Notes: generated from the letters alone by a model not told the origin. DNA of 39,414 nucleotides from Mycobacterium sp. Marseille-P9652 (GCF_902652685.1 NZ_CACRUY010000049.1:1-39414), one strand, 5' to 3'; shown: positions 1-10,498, counted from the first letter of the stretch. Made by a program: numbers and translations.

Positions 1-300
1 GGGTACGGCGATCCGACGAGCTCCGCCAAGAGTTCGGCCGATGGGGCGGTTCCGGTGGACCTTTCCCGGTTCGACGTCACCAAGACCGTCGGCATCATGC
101 GGGGCGCGCCCCAGACCCCCCATATCAAGCCGTCCGACGTCACGAGCACGTACTTGATCATCGAACCGGCGACGGACCCGACCGCGCCGGGATCGCTGTC
201 GCTGTCGGTGTACGTCTCCAGCGATTACGGCGGCGGCTCCCTCCCCCTCCCCGGTGGCGGCCCCCCCAAACGCAACAACCCCCCCCCCCTCTACCCCCCG
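1..300 (+). CDS. 3' fragment of an unrecognised gene
   Basis: The + strand frame from base 1 reads as a credible protein tail of about 80 residues (for example SRFDVTKTVGIMRG and TSTYLIIEPATDPTAPGS, ending near YVSSDYGGGS) with C or G in most third codon positions. I do not recognise the family. The gene enters from the left edge, so its start is missing. After about base 240 the frame runs into C homopolymers and then into the antisense of the FHA gene. No credible stop codon is visible; the frame stays open to 843, but what follows about base 300 is antisense. The true end is probably between 240 and 300 and hidden by sequence errors or a rearrangement. The fragment is likely real; its function is unknown. 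Confidence 0.5.
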
Positions 301-350
301 TCCACCGCGGCCGGCGGCGCCCGCAGCGCCCCCCGGGTTGCCCCTCGGCG
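232..350. other. C-homopolymer-rich junction, possible sequence error
   Basis: This stretch holds several long runs of C on the + strand (seven to ten in a row) between two regions with normal mycobacterial codon patterns. The + strand gene from the left and the - strand FHA gene from the right both lose their character here, and neither ends in a clear stop. Base-calling or assembly error, or a rearrangement join, are the simplest explanations. Treat stop codons and reading frames here as unreliable. Confidence 0.5.
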
Positions 351-759
351 GGATGGGATTCGTTTGCTCGGGCAGCGCGGACCAGGCCAGGGTGGGCGGT
401 CCCGAGTCGTGCCGCAGCCGGGTCTGGCGCGGGCGGCTGGTCTGTCCCTGCTGGGGGCCGATCGCAAAGGTCAGGCAGGGGCCCTGCGGGTTACCGACAT
501 GGATGCTCTGGCCGTCGTGAATGTCGACGACGGGCATCCGGTAGCCGTTGAGGTAGGTACCGTTCAGCGAACCGTTGTCTATTGCCAGCCAGCGGCCCTG
601 GTCGAACCGGACGATCAGGTGCGCCCGCGAGATCCGCGGGTCCGCGATGCGCACGTCGGCCTGCGCGTCGCGCCCGATGATCACCTCGTAGCCGGGTGCG
701 AACGAACGCTGCGACCCGTCGTACCGGACTGTCAGGACAGGCGGGGCGGGTCGATTCAC
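250..759 (-). CDS. FHA-domain protein, Rv1747-like N-terminal part
   Basis: Reading leftward from GTG at 759, the first 100 residues form a forkhead-associated domain that binds phosphothreonine. Visible landmarks are TVRYDGSQRSFAPGYEVIIG, the phosphopeptide-binding loop SRAHLIVRFD and the DNGSLNGTYLNG segment. It closely resembles the first FHA domain of the M. tuberculosis ABC transporter Rv1747, a PknF substrate. A Pro/Gly/Gln-rich linker follows, also Rv1747-like. The second FHA domain, ATPase and membrane domains are absent: the frame stays open to the window edge, but from about base 250 it is antisense to another gene. So this is a short FHA-only protein with a hidden stop, or a truncated Rv1747 paralogue. 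The divergent PknF-like kinase supports a kinase-FHA partnership. GTG 762 is an alternative start. The family call is firm; the end is not. Confidence 0.65.
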
Positions 760-765
760 CACTCA

Positions 766-771
766 AGTATC
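766..771 (-). promoter_or_regulatory. -10 element for a leaderless FHA transcript
   Basis: On the - strand GATACT lies 6 nt before GTG 759. This spacing would put the transcription start on the start codon. No ribosome binding site precedes the GTG, which agrees with a leaderless message. Confidence 0.4.
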
Positions 772-837
772 GGTCCGCGCCGCGAGTGCTTCCCATGGGA
801 CCCGCCTGTGATTTGGCTTTATTTCGATTGGGCCACT

Positions 838-857
838 TCATAGCTACCTCATAGCTT
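838..857 (+). promoter_or_regulatory. TCATAGCT direct repeat and -10 before the kinase
   Basis: TCATAGCT occurs at 838-845 and again at 849-856, exactly 11 bp (one helical turn) apart, in a relatively AT-rich part of the FHA-kinase intergenic region. The second copy overlaps TAGCTT (852-857), which fits the mycobacterial -10 pattern TANNNT. It may be a regulator site on the kinase promoter. Nothing else stands out between 763 and 989. Confidence 0.3.
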
Positions 858-989
858 GCAACGGCCAATCGCCCACCGGAGTCGGGCATCATTCGAAAGG
901 GCGCCCGCTGACGTCCGCGTCAACGCACGCGTCCAGCGGGCAGGCGAACGGAGACGATTACCGACAGGCGCGGGGAACGAGGGGGTGAG

Positions 990-3059
990 ATGGACGAGCA
1001 CAAGGGCACGACGCGACGCCTGGACGGACGGCGGCTGCTGAGCAACCCCCGGCAGGCCCGCGAGGCGTTGCGGGCGGGCTTCCAGTCGCTGCCCTCGGCG
1101 ACGGTCGCGCACTTCTTCCGCCGCGTGCCCCCGGTCAGCTCGACCCCGAACGTGGAGCCGGAGGCGGCGCCGCCGCGCGGTGACGTCAGCGGGTCGCGGC
1201 TCGCGGTGGCCAACGGCTCGCCGTTCGCCGGGTACACGATCCTGCGGCAGCTGGGCGCCGGCGGGATGGCCGAGGTGTACCTGGCCCTGCATCCCCGGTT
1301 GCCGCGGCGCGACGTCATCAAGGTGTTGGCCGAAGCCGTGACCGCGGACCCCGAGTTCCGCGAAAGGTTCAACCGCGAGGCCGATCTCGCCGCCACGCTG
1401 TGGCACCCACACATCGTCGGCGTCCACGACCGCGGAGAGTTCAACGGTCAGCTGTGGATCTCGATGGACTACGTCGAGGGCACCGACGCGGCTCGACTGG
1501 TGAAGGAGCGCTACTCCGACGGGATGCCGATCGACGAGGTGTCCGCGATCGTGCAGGCCGTCGCCGGCGCACTCGACTACGCCCACGACCGCGGGCTGTT
1601 GCACCGCGACGTCAAACCCGCCAACATCCTGCTCACCCATCCCGAGGACGGGGAACGCCGAATCGTGCTGGCGGACTTCGGTGTTGCGCGGCACCTCGGG
1701 GACATCAGCGGGATCACCGAGACCAACGTCGCCGTGGGGACGGTCGCCTACGCGGCGCCCGAGCAGCTGACCGGCGGCAACATCGACGGGCGCGCCGACC
1801 AATACGCCCTGGCCGCAACGGCTTTCCATCTGCTCACCGGTACTCCGCCGTTCCAGCACTCCAATCCGATCGCGGTGATCAGCCAGCACCTGCACGAGGA
1901 TCCGCCGCTGCTCAGCGACTACCGCCCGGAGCTGGCGGCCCTCGACGACGTGTTCAGCACGGCGTTGGCCAAGCGCCCCGCGGACAGGTTCGAGCGGTGC
2001 CGCGCCTTCGCCGCCGCCCTGAGCGAGCGGGTCGACGCCATGCACGACGACGCGGACGGGGCCGACCCTGGCGCGGCCCCGGTCGCTCCGCACCGGCGGC
2101 GTGGGGTCGGTATTGCGCTGCGCCAACGGTTCTCGTCGCGCGCCCGGTGGGCGACGGCGCTGGTGTGCGCGGTGCTCATCGCCGTGGCGGCGACGTGGTC
2201 GGTCCTCTACTCGGTCCAGCCGGACGGTTCGCCGGGCAATCCGTCGCTGGCGTTGAGGCCGTCGGTTCCGGCGCCCAGCGCCGCGCCGGTGCGGTCCGGG
2301 GGCCCGGCGCTCAGCGGCATCTATCAGCTGACGTACGACCGCAGCAAGCAGATCGCCAACGGCATCCCGATCCATCACGACGGCGCCAAGACCAACTGGT
2401 GGGCCTTCAAGTCGGTGTGCACGACGAAGGGGTGCGCGGCGACCGCCGTCAAGCTCGACGACGCCGATCATCGGAAGGCGAGCACGGACGACGGCGGCCG
2501 AACGGACACTTTGCGTTTCGTCGGGGGATATTGGCAGGGCTCGCCCCAGCAAGAGCGGGTGAGTTGCGCCGAGCCCGGCGGCCCGGCCGGCGCGACGCAG
2601 CAGGAGACCATCGCGTGGTCGCTCGCGCCCCAGGCCGACGGCACGCTGCGCGGCACGGTCACCGAGACGGTGCTCAGCAACGACTGCGGTGCGCAGGGCG
2701 CCGTCGTGCGCGTTCCCGTGGTGGCCAACCGGACCGGAGACGTCCCGGCCGGCCTATCCATGGCCGACCCGGCGCAGGCGGTCAACACGACCAACCCGCC
2801 GTCGACCCCGGGCTCGCCGCCCGTCCTCGGCGGATTGTGCAGCGACATCGACAAGCTGGCGTACGACCCGACCAACAACGAGCAGATCGTCTGCGAGGGC
2901 AGCAGCTGGGCAAGGGCTCCCATCACCACCGGGGTGCACGCCTCCGGCAGCTCATGCGACCGGCCCGGGCTCGCGGTGTTCGCCATGACCACCTCGAACG
3001 ACGGGCACCTGCTCGAGTGCGACCCCGTCACCCGCACGTGGGCGCGCCCCGCCGGCTGA
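990..3059 (+). CDS. PknF-like transmembrane Ser/Thr protein kinase
   Basis: This is a eukaryotic-type receptor kinase. The kinase domain spans about residues 80-345: glycine loop [12 protein letters not shown] (88-99), catalytic lysine in DVIKVL (K111), catalytic loop HRDVKPAN (205-212), DFG (229-231), and the activation loop ending [11 protein letters not shown]. It resembles M. tuberculosis PknF most. One membrane segment lies at about 388-410, followed by an outside domain of about 280 residues with eight cysteines, enough for four disulfides. ATG 990 is preceded by a strong purine-rich site (GAGGGGGTGAG). That gives a 72-residue N-terminal extension not seen in PknF; a later GTG (1206) starts where PknF-type kinases usually begin. 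The FHA gene upstream, transcribed away from it, is a plausible substrate. uvrB follows after 60 bp but has its own promoter. Confidence 0.9.
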   Translation: MDEHKGTTRRLDGRRLLSNPRQAREALRAGFQSLPSATVAHFFRRVPPVSSTPNVEPEAAPPRGDVSGSRLAVANGSPFAGYTILRQLGAGGMAEVYLALHPRLPRRDVIKVLAEAVTADPEFRERFNREADLAATLWHPHIVGVHDRGEFNGQLWISMDYVEGTDAARLVKERYSDGMPIDEVSAIVQAVAGALDYAHDRGLLHRDVKPANILLTHPEDGERRIVLADFGVARHLGDISGITETNVAVGTVAYAAPEQLTGGNIDGRADQYALAATAFHLLTGTPPFQHSNPIAVISQHLHEDPPLLSDYRPELAALDDVFSTALAKRPADRFERCRAFAAALSERVDAMHDDADGADPGAAPVAPHRRRGVGIALRQRFSSRARWATALVCAVLIAVAATWSVLYSVQPDGSPGNPSLALRPSVPAPSAAPVRSGGPALSGIYQLTYDRSKQIANGIPIHHDGAKTNWWAFKSVCTTKGCAATAVKLDDADHRKASTDDGGRTDTLRFVGGYWQGSPQQERVSCAEPGGPAGATQQETIAWSLAPQADGTLRGTVTETVLSNDCGAQGAVVRVPVVANRTGDVPAGLSMADPAQAVNTTNPPSTPGSPPVLGGLCSDIDKLAYDPTNNEQIVCEGSSWARAPITTGVHASGSSCDRPGLAVFAMTTSNDGHLLECDPVTRTWARPAG

Positions 3060-3081
3060 CGGGCTTCCTCGCACGCTCGCG

Positions 3082-3119
3082 GAACACGAGTTGTCGGTGG
3101 CGCGTTCTAACCTGTTGCT
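3082..3119 (+). promoter_or_regulatory. uvrB promoter: leaderless -10 and a partial LexA-like site
   Basis: TAACCT at 3108-3113 fits the TANNNT -10 pattern and ends 6 nt before ATG 3120, as expected for a leaderless mRNA; there is no Shine-Dalgarno sequence. Upstream, GAAC-acga-GTT (3082-3092) matches the core of the mycobacterial SOS box (TCGAAC-N4-GTTCGA) but not its outer bases. Confidence 0.45.
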
Positions 3120-5272
<2,153 letters not shown>

Positions 5273-5276
<4 letters not shown>

Positions 5277-6706
5277 CCGGCACCGGCGACGCCGACGGCA
5301 GCTGGCGGGAGCTGCTGGGTCCCCGATACCTGGGCGCGTCGGTCGTCCTGGCCGGCGGTGTCGCGCTCTACGCCACCAACGAGTTCCTGACCAGCAGCCT
5401 GCTGCCCAATACCGTCGCCGAGATCGGCGGCAGCCGTCTGTACGCCTGGGTGACGACGCTCTACCTGGTCGGATCGGTGGTGGCGGCGACGCTGGTCAAC
5501 CCCATTCTGCTGCGCATCGGTGCGCGCTCGTCATACCTGGCCGGGCTGACCCTCTTCGGCGTTTCCAGCCTCTTGTGTGGGGCGGCGCCCACGATGGAGG
5601 TCCTCATCGCCGGGCGCACCCTGCAGGGTGTGGCCGGGGGACTGCTGGCCGGGCTCGGCTACGCGGTCATCAACGCCGCGCTGCCCCGCTCGCTGTGGAC
5701 CCGCGGTTCGGCGCTCGTGTCGGCGATGTGGGGCGTGGCAACCGTGGTCGGGCCAGCGACGGGCGGGCTATTCGCGCAGTTCGGTCTGTGGCGTTGGGCC
5801 TTCGTCGCGATGGCCGCGCTGGCGGCGACGATGGGCGTCCTGGTGCCGATCGCCCTGCCGACGCGCGGGGAAGGCCCCGCGACGCCAACGGTGGCGATGC
5901 GGGTGCCGGTCCGGTCGCTGGTGCTCGTCGGCGCCGCGGCGCTGGCCGTCAGCGTCGCGCAGATCCCCCGCGCCGCCGGCGCCACCGCCGGGCTGCTGCT
6001 CGGCGGCGTGGCGCTCATCGGTGCCTTCGTCGCCGCCGACCGGCGCGCACGCGCGTCGGTGCTGCCCCCCAGCGTCTTCGGCCGGGGACCGCTGAAGTGG
6101 ATCTACCTGACCATGGGCGTGTTGATGGCCGGCGCGATGGTCGACATCTACGTGCCGCTATTCGGTCAGGAGCTGGCGCACCTGACGCCGGTCGCCGCCG
6201 GTTTCCTCGGCGCGGCGGTGGCGGTCGGGTGGACGGTCAGCGAGATCGTCAGCGCCTCGCTGCGTAATCCGCGAACCGTCGGGTGGGTGATCACCGCCGC
6301 CCCGCCGGTGGTGGCGTGCGGGCTTGCGTTGGGCGCGCTGACCCAGCGCGGCGACGCGTCGGCCGGCGTGGTCGCCCTGTGGGCGCTGGCCCTGCTGCTC
6401 GACGGCGTCGGCATCGGGATGGCGTGGCCGCACCTGTCGGCGCGCGCGATGGACTCGGTGGACGACCCCGCGGAGGGCGGCGCGGCCGCCGCGGCGATCA
6501 ACACCGTGCAGCTCATCTCCGCGGCGTTCGGCGCCGGCCTGGCCGGCGTGGTCGTCAACGCGGCCCACGGCGGCGACGTCGCGGCGGCCCGCTGGCTGTT
6601 CACGGTGTTCACCGCGTTGAGCGCCGCCGGCGCCGTCTGCAGCTACCGCGCGACACGTCCCCAGCTCCGCGGGGTCCCCAGCGCCGGGGTGAAGACCCTG
6701 CGCTGA
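5273..6706 (+). CDS. MFS drug-efflux-type transporter (Rv1634 homologue)
   Basis: This major facilitator superfamily membrane protein is probably a proton-driven exporter. The 477-residue product has about 12-14 hydrophobic segments and starts with a short hydrophilic N-terminus leading to [15 protein letters not shown]. The MFS motif C-like stretch [20 protein letters not shown] follows the fourth or fifth segment. GTG 5273 was chosen because it overlaps the uvrB stop in a GTGA junction, typical of coupling, and gives a length close to the 471 residues of Rv1634. The substrate cannot be read from sequence; Rv1634 is annotated as a possible drug efflux protein. The stop is only 2 nt from the stop of the convergent mgtC-like gene, leaving no room for a terminator between them. 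Confidence 0.88.
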
Positions 6707-6708
6707 GG

Positions 6709-7437
6709 TCAGTCCGACTCTTCGTCGCCGCGGATGACGGCGACCACCCCGTCGACCTCGCCGAACGCGTCCGTCGCCTGGGCGATCCTGGACCCGGACA
6801 GTGTCATCGTCACGGCCACCTCGCCGTTGTCGATGTCGTGCGGGTCGGCGTCGAGTTCGGTGAGTTGCCAGTCCCACTGCCCGCAGACCCGCAGCAACTC
6901 GCGCAGCACGCCGCGGCCGTTGGCATAGACGACGTGCAGCCTGGTGGTTCCGCGCAGCCGCGCCGCGAGCTGCCGCTCCACCGCGCTGAAGGCCAGGGCG
7001 CTCACGAAGTGCAGGGCCACGACGGCGATCGCCAGCAGCAACAGGCCGGCGCCCACCGCCATGCCGACCGCGGCCGATTCCCAGACCGCCGCCGCCGTGG
7101 TGAGCCCGTGCACGGCGCCGCGGCGGGTGATGATGATGCCGGCGCCCAAAAAGCCCACGCCGGAGACGATTTGGGCCGCCACCCGCGACGGGTCGAGCAA
7201 GACGGTGCCCTCGTGAACGATGTCGAAGAAGCCGAACTTGCTGACCAGCATGATCAACGCCGACGACGTGCCGACGATCGTCTGGGTCCGCAGACCGGCG
7301 CTCTTGCCCTGGATGGTGCGCTCCAGGCCGATGAGCGCTGTCAGCCCGAACGCCGCGAACAACTCGACGACGTGGCGGACGCCTTGCACCTCTCCGCCCA
7401 GCAACGGCGCGGCCAACCAGGTGTGCATGCCCGTCAT
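6709..7437 (-). CDS. MgtC/SapB family membrane protein
   Basis: The N-terminal 140 residues carry four or five hydrophobic segments with MgtC hallmarks: GLTALIGLERTIQGKSAGLR (the conserved G-x-E-R), VSGVGFLGAGIIITRRGAVH and GLTTAAAVWESAAVGMAVG. A soluble C-terminal domain of about 90 residues follows. MgtC proteins help intracellular pathogens survive low magnesium and macrophages; in Salmonella MgtC inhibits the F1Fo ATPase. M. tuberculosis mgtC (Rv1811) lies elsewhere, so finding one between the Rv1634 and Rv1635c homologues is a lineage difference. It lies 30 nt downstream of the mannosyltransferase on the same strand and is probably its operon partner. ATG 7437 is the first of two nearby ATGs (the other is 7428). 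No magnesium leader element is apparent in the 30-nt gap. Confidence 0.85.
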   Translation of the reverse strand: MTGMHTWLAAPLLGGEVQGVRHVVELFAAFGLTALIGLERTIQGKSAGLRTQTIVGTSSALIMLVSKFGFFDIVHEGTVLLDPSRVAAQIVSGVGFLGAGIIITRRGAVHGLTTAAAVWESAAVGMAVGAGLLLLAIAVVALHFVSALAFSAVERQLAARLRGTTRLHVVYANGRGVLRELLRVCGQWDWQLTELDADPHDIDNGEVAVTMTLSGSRIAQATDAFGEVDGVVAVIRGDEESD

Positions 7438-7467
7438 CTACCCGGAAATCGCCATTTCACGCGGCAT

Positions 7468-9045
7468 TTACCGGACGGATTTCACCACCTGCGAGTAATG
7501 AAACTGCCAGCGCTCGACAATGTGAAAACCGAGGTAACTGGGGAACCGGTATGCCGGCGATCGCCCGAATACCCCGGGCGGCAACGACGGTCCCGATTGG
7601 TGGTCGGGCAGCGACCGGTCTTTGTCGGTGATGGTCCACAGGGTCGGGCATTTGTTGATCTTGGCCGTCGTCAACCACACGGCGACGTGGCCGTCCCACA
7701 GCGTTCCGACCTTGGGCCCGTAGGCGCCGCGCTCGACGTCGATCAGCGACCGGAACGACGCCGGCCGGGTGGCCAGCAGGGCGCGAACCGGTCCCGGTCG
7801 CCACGGCACGGTGTTGTCCACCAGCAGGCAGTCGCCGGGGGCGGCGTGTGAGCCGATGAGGTCGGCGACCTGGCTGTAGTCCCAGCCTTCCTTGGCGTAC
7901 GGCCAGCGCTGCGTGAACAGGTAATTGGGCAGCGCGGCAACGGCGAACAGCAGCACGACAGCGGCCACCGGCCACGGCTTGCGGGCGATGGTCACGATGC
8001 AGACGGCGAGCATGACGGCCGCCGCGGGTGCCGTGAAGATCAGGTAACGCGGGTAGTAGATCGGTTCGCTGACGGCCGAGTAGATGACGACGAGCGCGGT
8101 CGGAAGCAGGATCCACACCGCGCACACGATCAGCAGGCGCCGCATGTCGCTGGCCGGCGCCGGCGCGCCGGCCAGCCGGTCGGCGACGTCCACCACGACG
8201 ACGGCCGCGGACAGCACGGCGAACGGGATGCTGTGATCGAAGTACTGCCGCTGGACGATGTCGAAGGCGTAATGCCAGCTGACCGGGTAGATCCAGTTGA
8301 CCTGCCACACCTGGCCGTGCGCGAACAGGATGAACGGCGTCATGATCCCGATGGCGACCGCCGACGCGACGGCCCACCGGATGACGGTCGGGCCGCGAAA
8401 GTCCTTGCGGGACAACAGCCATACGAGCACGCCGTACACCGGTAGCAACAGCACCAGGTTGACGTTGAGCAAAATGGAGAGCGCGAAAGCCAGCCCGTAG
8501 CAGGCCCACAATCGCGGCCGGTTGTCCCGCACGGCCGCCAGAAGCAACACCGTCAGCCAGATCGCCGCGGCCACGGCGAAGGCATACGATCGCGCTTCCA
8601 TGCCGGCCCAGGTGGTGCGCGGCAGCACCGCGAACAGCACGCCCGCGCAAACCGCCGTGGGCCGCCCGGCGGGGTATGGCGCGAATCGTCGGGTGAACAC
8701 CGTCACCCCGGCGGCCGCCGCTCCGACCGCCAGCGCGCTGGGCAGGCGCGACCAGAACTCGGTCGGCGGGAAGATCGCGAACCAGCCGTGCATCAGCAGG
8801 TAGTACAACCCGTGCACCGCGTCGATGTGACCGAGCAAATTCCACAGTTCGGGCAGCGTCCGGCTGGCCGAGGCGGAGATGGTGGCGCCCTCGTCGAACC
8901 ACAGCGACGGCCGGCACGCCCAGGCGGCGCTGACGGCGGTGGCGAAAATCGCGACCGCCCACGGGTCGAGCCGACCGCCCCGCGGACGCACGGCCGCCGG
9001 GTCGCCGGCCAGGCCGGGGGCGCGTTCGTCGACGGTGGTTGCCAT
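7468..9045 (-). CDS. GT-C mannosyltransferase (Rv1635c homologue, LAM capping)
   Basis: This polytopic glycosyltransferase uses polyprenyl-phosphate mannose on the outer face of the membrane. In M. tuberculosis Rv1635c adds the first mannose of the caps on lipoarabinomannan. The first external loop has the GT-C signature acidic residues in PSLWFDEGATISAS. About ten hydrophobic segments follow (for example WLTVLLLAAV and LALSILLNVNLVLLLPVYG), then a soluble C-terminal tail of about 130 residues. The frame is open up to 9273, but the upstream codons look non-coding. I chose ATG 9045 (MATTVDERAPG) because a -10 element lies just upstream; GTG 9057, four codons earlier, is the alternative. Either gives about 525 residues, a little shorter than the 556 of Rv1635c. 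Confidence 0.85.
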   Translation of the reverse strand: MATTVDERAPGLAGDPAAVRPRGGRLDPWAVAIFATAVSAAWACRPSLWFDEGATISASASRTLPELWNLLGHIDAVHGLYYLLMHGWFAIFPPTEFWSRLPSALAVGAAAAGVTVFTRRFAPYPAGRPTAVCAGVLFAVLPRTTWAGMEARSYAFAVAAAIWLTVLLLAAVRDNRPRLWACYGLAFALSILLNVNLVLLLPVYGVLVWLLSRKDFRGPTVIRWAVASAVAIGIMTPFILFAHGQVWQVNWIYPVSWHYAFDIVQRQYFDHSIPFAVLSAAVVVVDVADRLAGAPAPASDMRRLLIVCAVWILLPTALVVIYSAVSEPIYYPRYLIFTAPAAAVMLAVCIVTIARKPWPVAAVVLLFAVAALPNYLFTQRWPYAKEGWDYSQVADLIGSHAAPGDCLLVDNTVPWRPGPVRALLATRPASFRSLIDVERGAYGPKVGTLWDGHVAVWLTTAKINKCPTLWTITDKDRSLPDHQSGPSLPPGVFGRSPAYRFPSYLGFHIVERWQFHYSQVVKSVR

Positions 9046-9055
9046 GATGGTTGTC

Positions 9056-9061
9056 ACTGTA
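9056..9061 (-). promoter_or_regulatory. -10 element for the mannosyltransferase
   Basis: TACAGT on the - strand fits TANNNT and ends 10 nt before ATG 9045, predicting a 5' leader of only a few nucleotides. It overlaps the alternative GTG 9057, which argues against that start. Confidence 0.35.
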
Positions 9062-9114
9062 GGGCCGGATTGCCGAATCGCGTCACTTCGGCCTTTTTGC
9101 GCATCCCGTCCGAT

Positions 9115-9160
9115 ATTTGGCCTCGTCCATTTGCACCCGCAGGCGCGCAATTTGCCAAAT
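9115..9160. repeat. Inverted repeat in the divergent promoter region
   Basis: ATTTGGC (9115-9121) and GCCAAAT (9154-9160) form a 7-bp inverted repeat with a 32-nt spacer, in the 300-bp gene-free stretch between the mannosyltransferase and the stress protein. That stretch is AT-richer than its surroundings. Apart from this repeat and the promoter elements listed separately I see nothing in it. Confidence 0.25.
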
Positions 9161-9314
9161 GACCCGTTATCCAAGGCTTTACGCACCCTGCGGGGGATTG
9201 CGATTTTTGCGTCACCGCCGATATTGTCCGTTGCCGCAGCGCTCGGCCGCAAATGCTGGCGACCCCGCGCCACGCTGTGTCGTTCATCTACTCCTCAGTT
9301 TCGGGCAAACGCGA

Positions 9315-9343
9315 TACTGTCTTTGGTTGGCTGACCAACCGAA
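9315..9343 (+). promoter_or_regulatory. Promoter and hairpin before the universal stress gene
   Basis: TACTGT (9315-9320) fits a -10 element. Immediately after it GGTTGG (9325-9330), CTGA and CCAACC (9335-9340) form a perfect 6-bp hairpin that extends to TTT/GAAA at the edges. The predicted start of transcription falls in the left arm, so the palindrome is either an operator at +1 or a hairpin at the 5' end of the mRNA. A strong site GGGAGGG (9347-9353) precedes ATG 9357. Confidence 0.5.
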
Positions 9344-9356
9344 ACTGGGAGGGTAA

Positions 9357-9800
9357 ATGGGCGCCTATCGGACCGTGGTGGTAGGAACCGACGGCTCGGA
9401 CTCGTCGATGCGTGCGGTGGACCGAGCGGCGCAGATCGCCGGGGCGGACGCCAAGTTGATCGTCGCGTCGGCGTACCTACCGCAGCACGAGGACACGCGG
9501 GCCGCCGATGCGCTGGGCTCCGAGAGCTACAAGGTCTCGGGTACCGCGCCCATCTACTCGATCCTGCAAGACGCGAAGGAACGGGCGCATGCGGCCGGTG
9601 CCAAGAACGTCGACGAGCGGCCGATCGTGGGGGCCCCGGTCGACGCACTGGTGAAGCTGGCCGAGGACGAGAAGGCCGACCTGCTGGTCGTGGGCAACGT
9701 CGGCCTGAGCACGATCGCGGGCCGGCTGCTGGGTTCCGTGCCGGCCAACGTCTCGCGGCGCGCGAAGGTCGACGTGCTGATCGTGCACACCACGAGCTGA
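9357..9800 (+). CDS. Universal stress protein, cAMP-binding (Rv1636/TB15.3 homologue)
   Basis: This is a single-domain universal stress protein of 147 residues. The first strand and loop are YRTVVVGTDGSDSS, and the nucleotide-binding signature G-x2-G-x9-G-S is present as GNVGLSTIAGRLLGS followed by VPANVSRRAKVDVLIVH. The M. tuberculosis homologue Rv1636 is an abundant cytosolic protein shown to bind cAMP better than ATP, and is thought to buffer cAMP. An adenylate cyclase is encoded 16 kb downstream in this window. The start is fixed by a strong ribosome binding site. A hairpin sits at the 5' end of the transcript. The converging Rv1637c homologue begins only 7 bp after the stop. Confidence 0.95.
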   Translation: MGAYRTVVVGTDGSDSSMRAVDRAAQIAGADAKLIVASAYLPQHEDTRAADALGSESYKVSGTAPIYSILQDAKERAHAAGAKNVDERPIVGAPVDALVKLAEDEKADLLVVGNVGLSTIAGRLLGSVPANVSRRAKVDVLIVHTTS

Positions 9801-9807
9801 GCCGGGC

Positions 9808-10485
9808 CTACCAGCCCCGCTCCCGCCATTCCGCCAGGTGCGGGCGCTCCGCGCCCAACGTGGTGTCGTCGCCGTGGCCGGGGTAGATGACGGTGTCGTC
9901 GGAGTAGACATCGAAAACGCGCGTCGTGACGTCGTCGAGCAGTTGCTCGAAGTCCCCCGGCTGCCAGGTCTTGCCGACGCCGCCCGGGAACAGGCAGTCG
10001 CCGGTGAACAGCTGGGTGACCCCGCCCGTCGCGGGGCCGTCGAGCGCCAGCGCGATGGACCCCGGGGTGTGGCCGCGCAGGTGGATGACGTCGAAGGTCA
10101 GCTCCCCGATGCGGACCGTGTCACCACCCGACAGCAAACGCTGGGGCCGCACCGGCAGCGGCTCGGCGTCGATCTCGCTGGCGGCGGTCGGGGCACCGGT
10201 CGCCTCCGCCACGGCCTGCAGCGCCTGCCAATGGTCGAAGTGCTGATGGCTGGTGACGATCAGCGACACTTTGGGCGCGTGCTCCCGGATCAGCCCGAGT
10301 AGGACGTCCGCATCGTTGGCGGCGTCGATCAGCAGGGTCTCGCCCGTCGCGGAACACGTCACCAAATACGCGTTGTTGTCCATGGGGCCCACCGACGCCT
10401 TTAGGATCGTGGCGCCGGGTAGGGTCCGGCGGGCCGCGGTACCAGGGTCGACGTGTCCGGTGTAGTGGTCGATCACGGCAGTCAT
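9808..10485 (-). CDS. Metallo-beta-lactamase-fold hydrolase (Rv1637c homologue)
   Basis: This is a 225-residue MBL-fold hydrolase of the glyoxalase II-like group. The metal-binding HxHxDH motif is SHQHFDHW (H80, H82, D84, H85). Further ligands lie in HLRGHTPGS (near 140), [10 protein letters not shown] (the bridging Asp) and YPGHGDDT (near 207). The substrate is unknown; relatives include glyoxalase II and persulfide dioxygenases. The frame is open up to 10740, but ATG 10485 is preceded by a leaderless-type -10 element and the upstream codons overlap the uvrA promoter region. It is transcribed divergently from uvrA, as in H37Rv. Confidence 0.9.
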   Translation of the reverse strand: MTAVIDHYTGHVDPGTAARRTLPGATILKASVGPMDNNAYLVTCSATGETLLIDAANDADVLLGLIREHAPKVSLIVTSHQHFDHWQALQAVAEATGAPTAASEIDAEPLPVRPQRLLSGGDTVRIGELTFDVIHLRGHTPGSIALALDGPATGGVTQLFTGDCLFPGGVGKTWQPGDFEQLLDDVTTRVFDVYSDDTVIYPGHGDDTTLGAERPHLAEWRERGW

Positions 10486-10492
10486 AGCGGCC

Positions 10493-10498
10493 ACGTTA
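10493..10498 (-). promoter_or_regulatory. -10 element for a leaderless Rv1637c transcript
   Basis: TAACGT on the - strand ends 7 nt before ATG 10485, so transcription probably begins at or next to the start codon. No ribosome binding site precedes the ATG. This supports the short start. Confidence 0.45.

Noticed and set aside
301-843. Continuation of the left-edge + strand frame to 843
   Set aside because: It is antisense to the FHA domain; only the first ~240-300 bases look like real coding sequence.
849-2552. Long - strand open frame (567 codons) across the kinase gene
   Set aside because: It is the antisense shadow of a well-supported kinase; the product is Arg/Gly/Val-rich with no recognisable domain.
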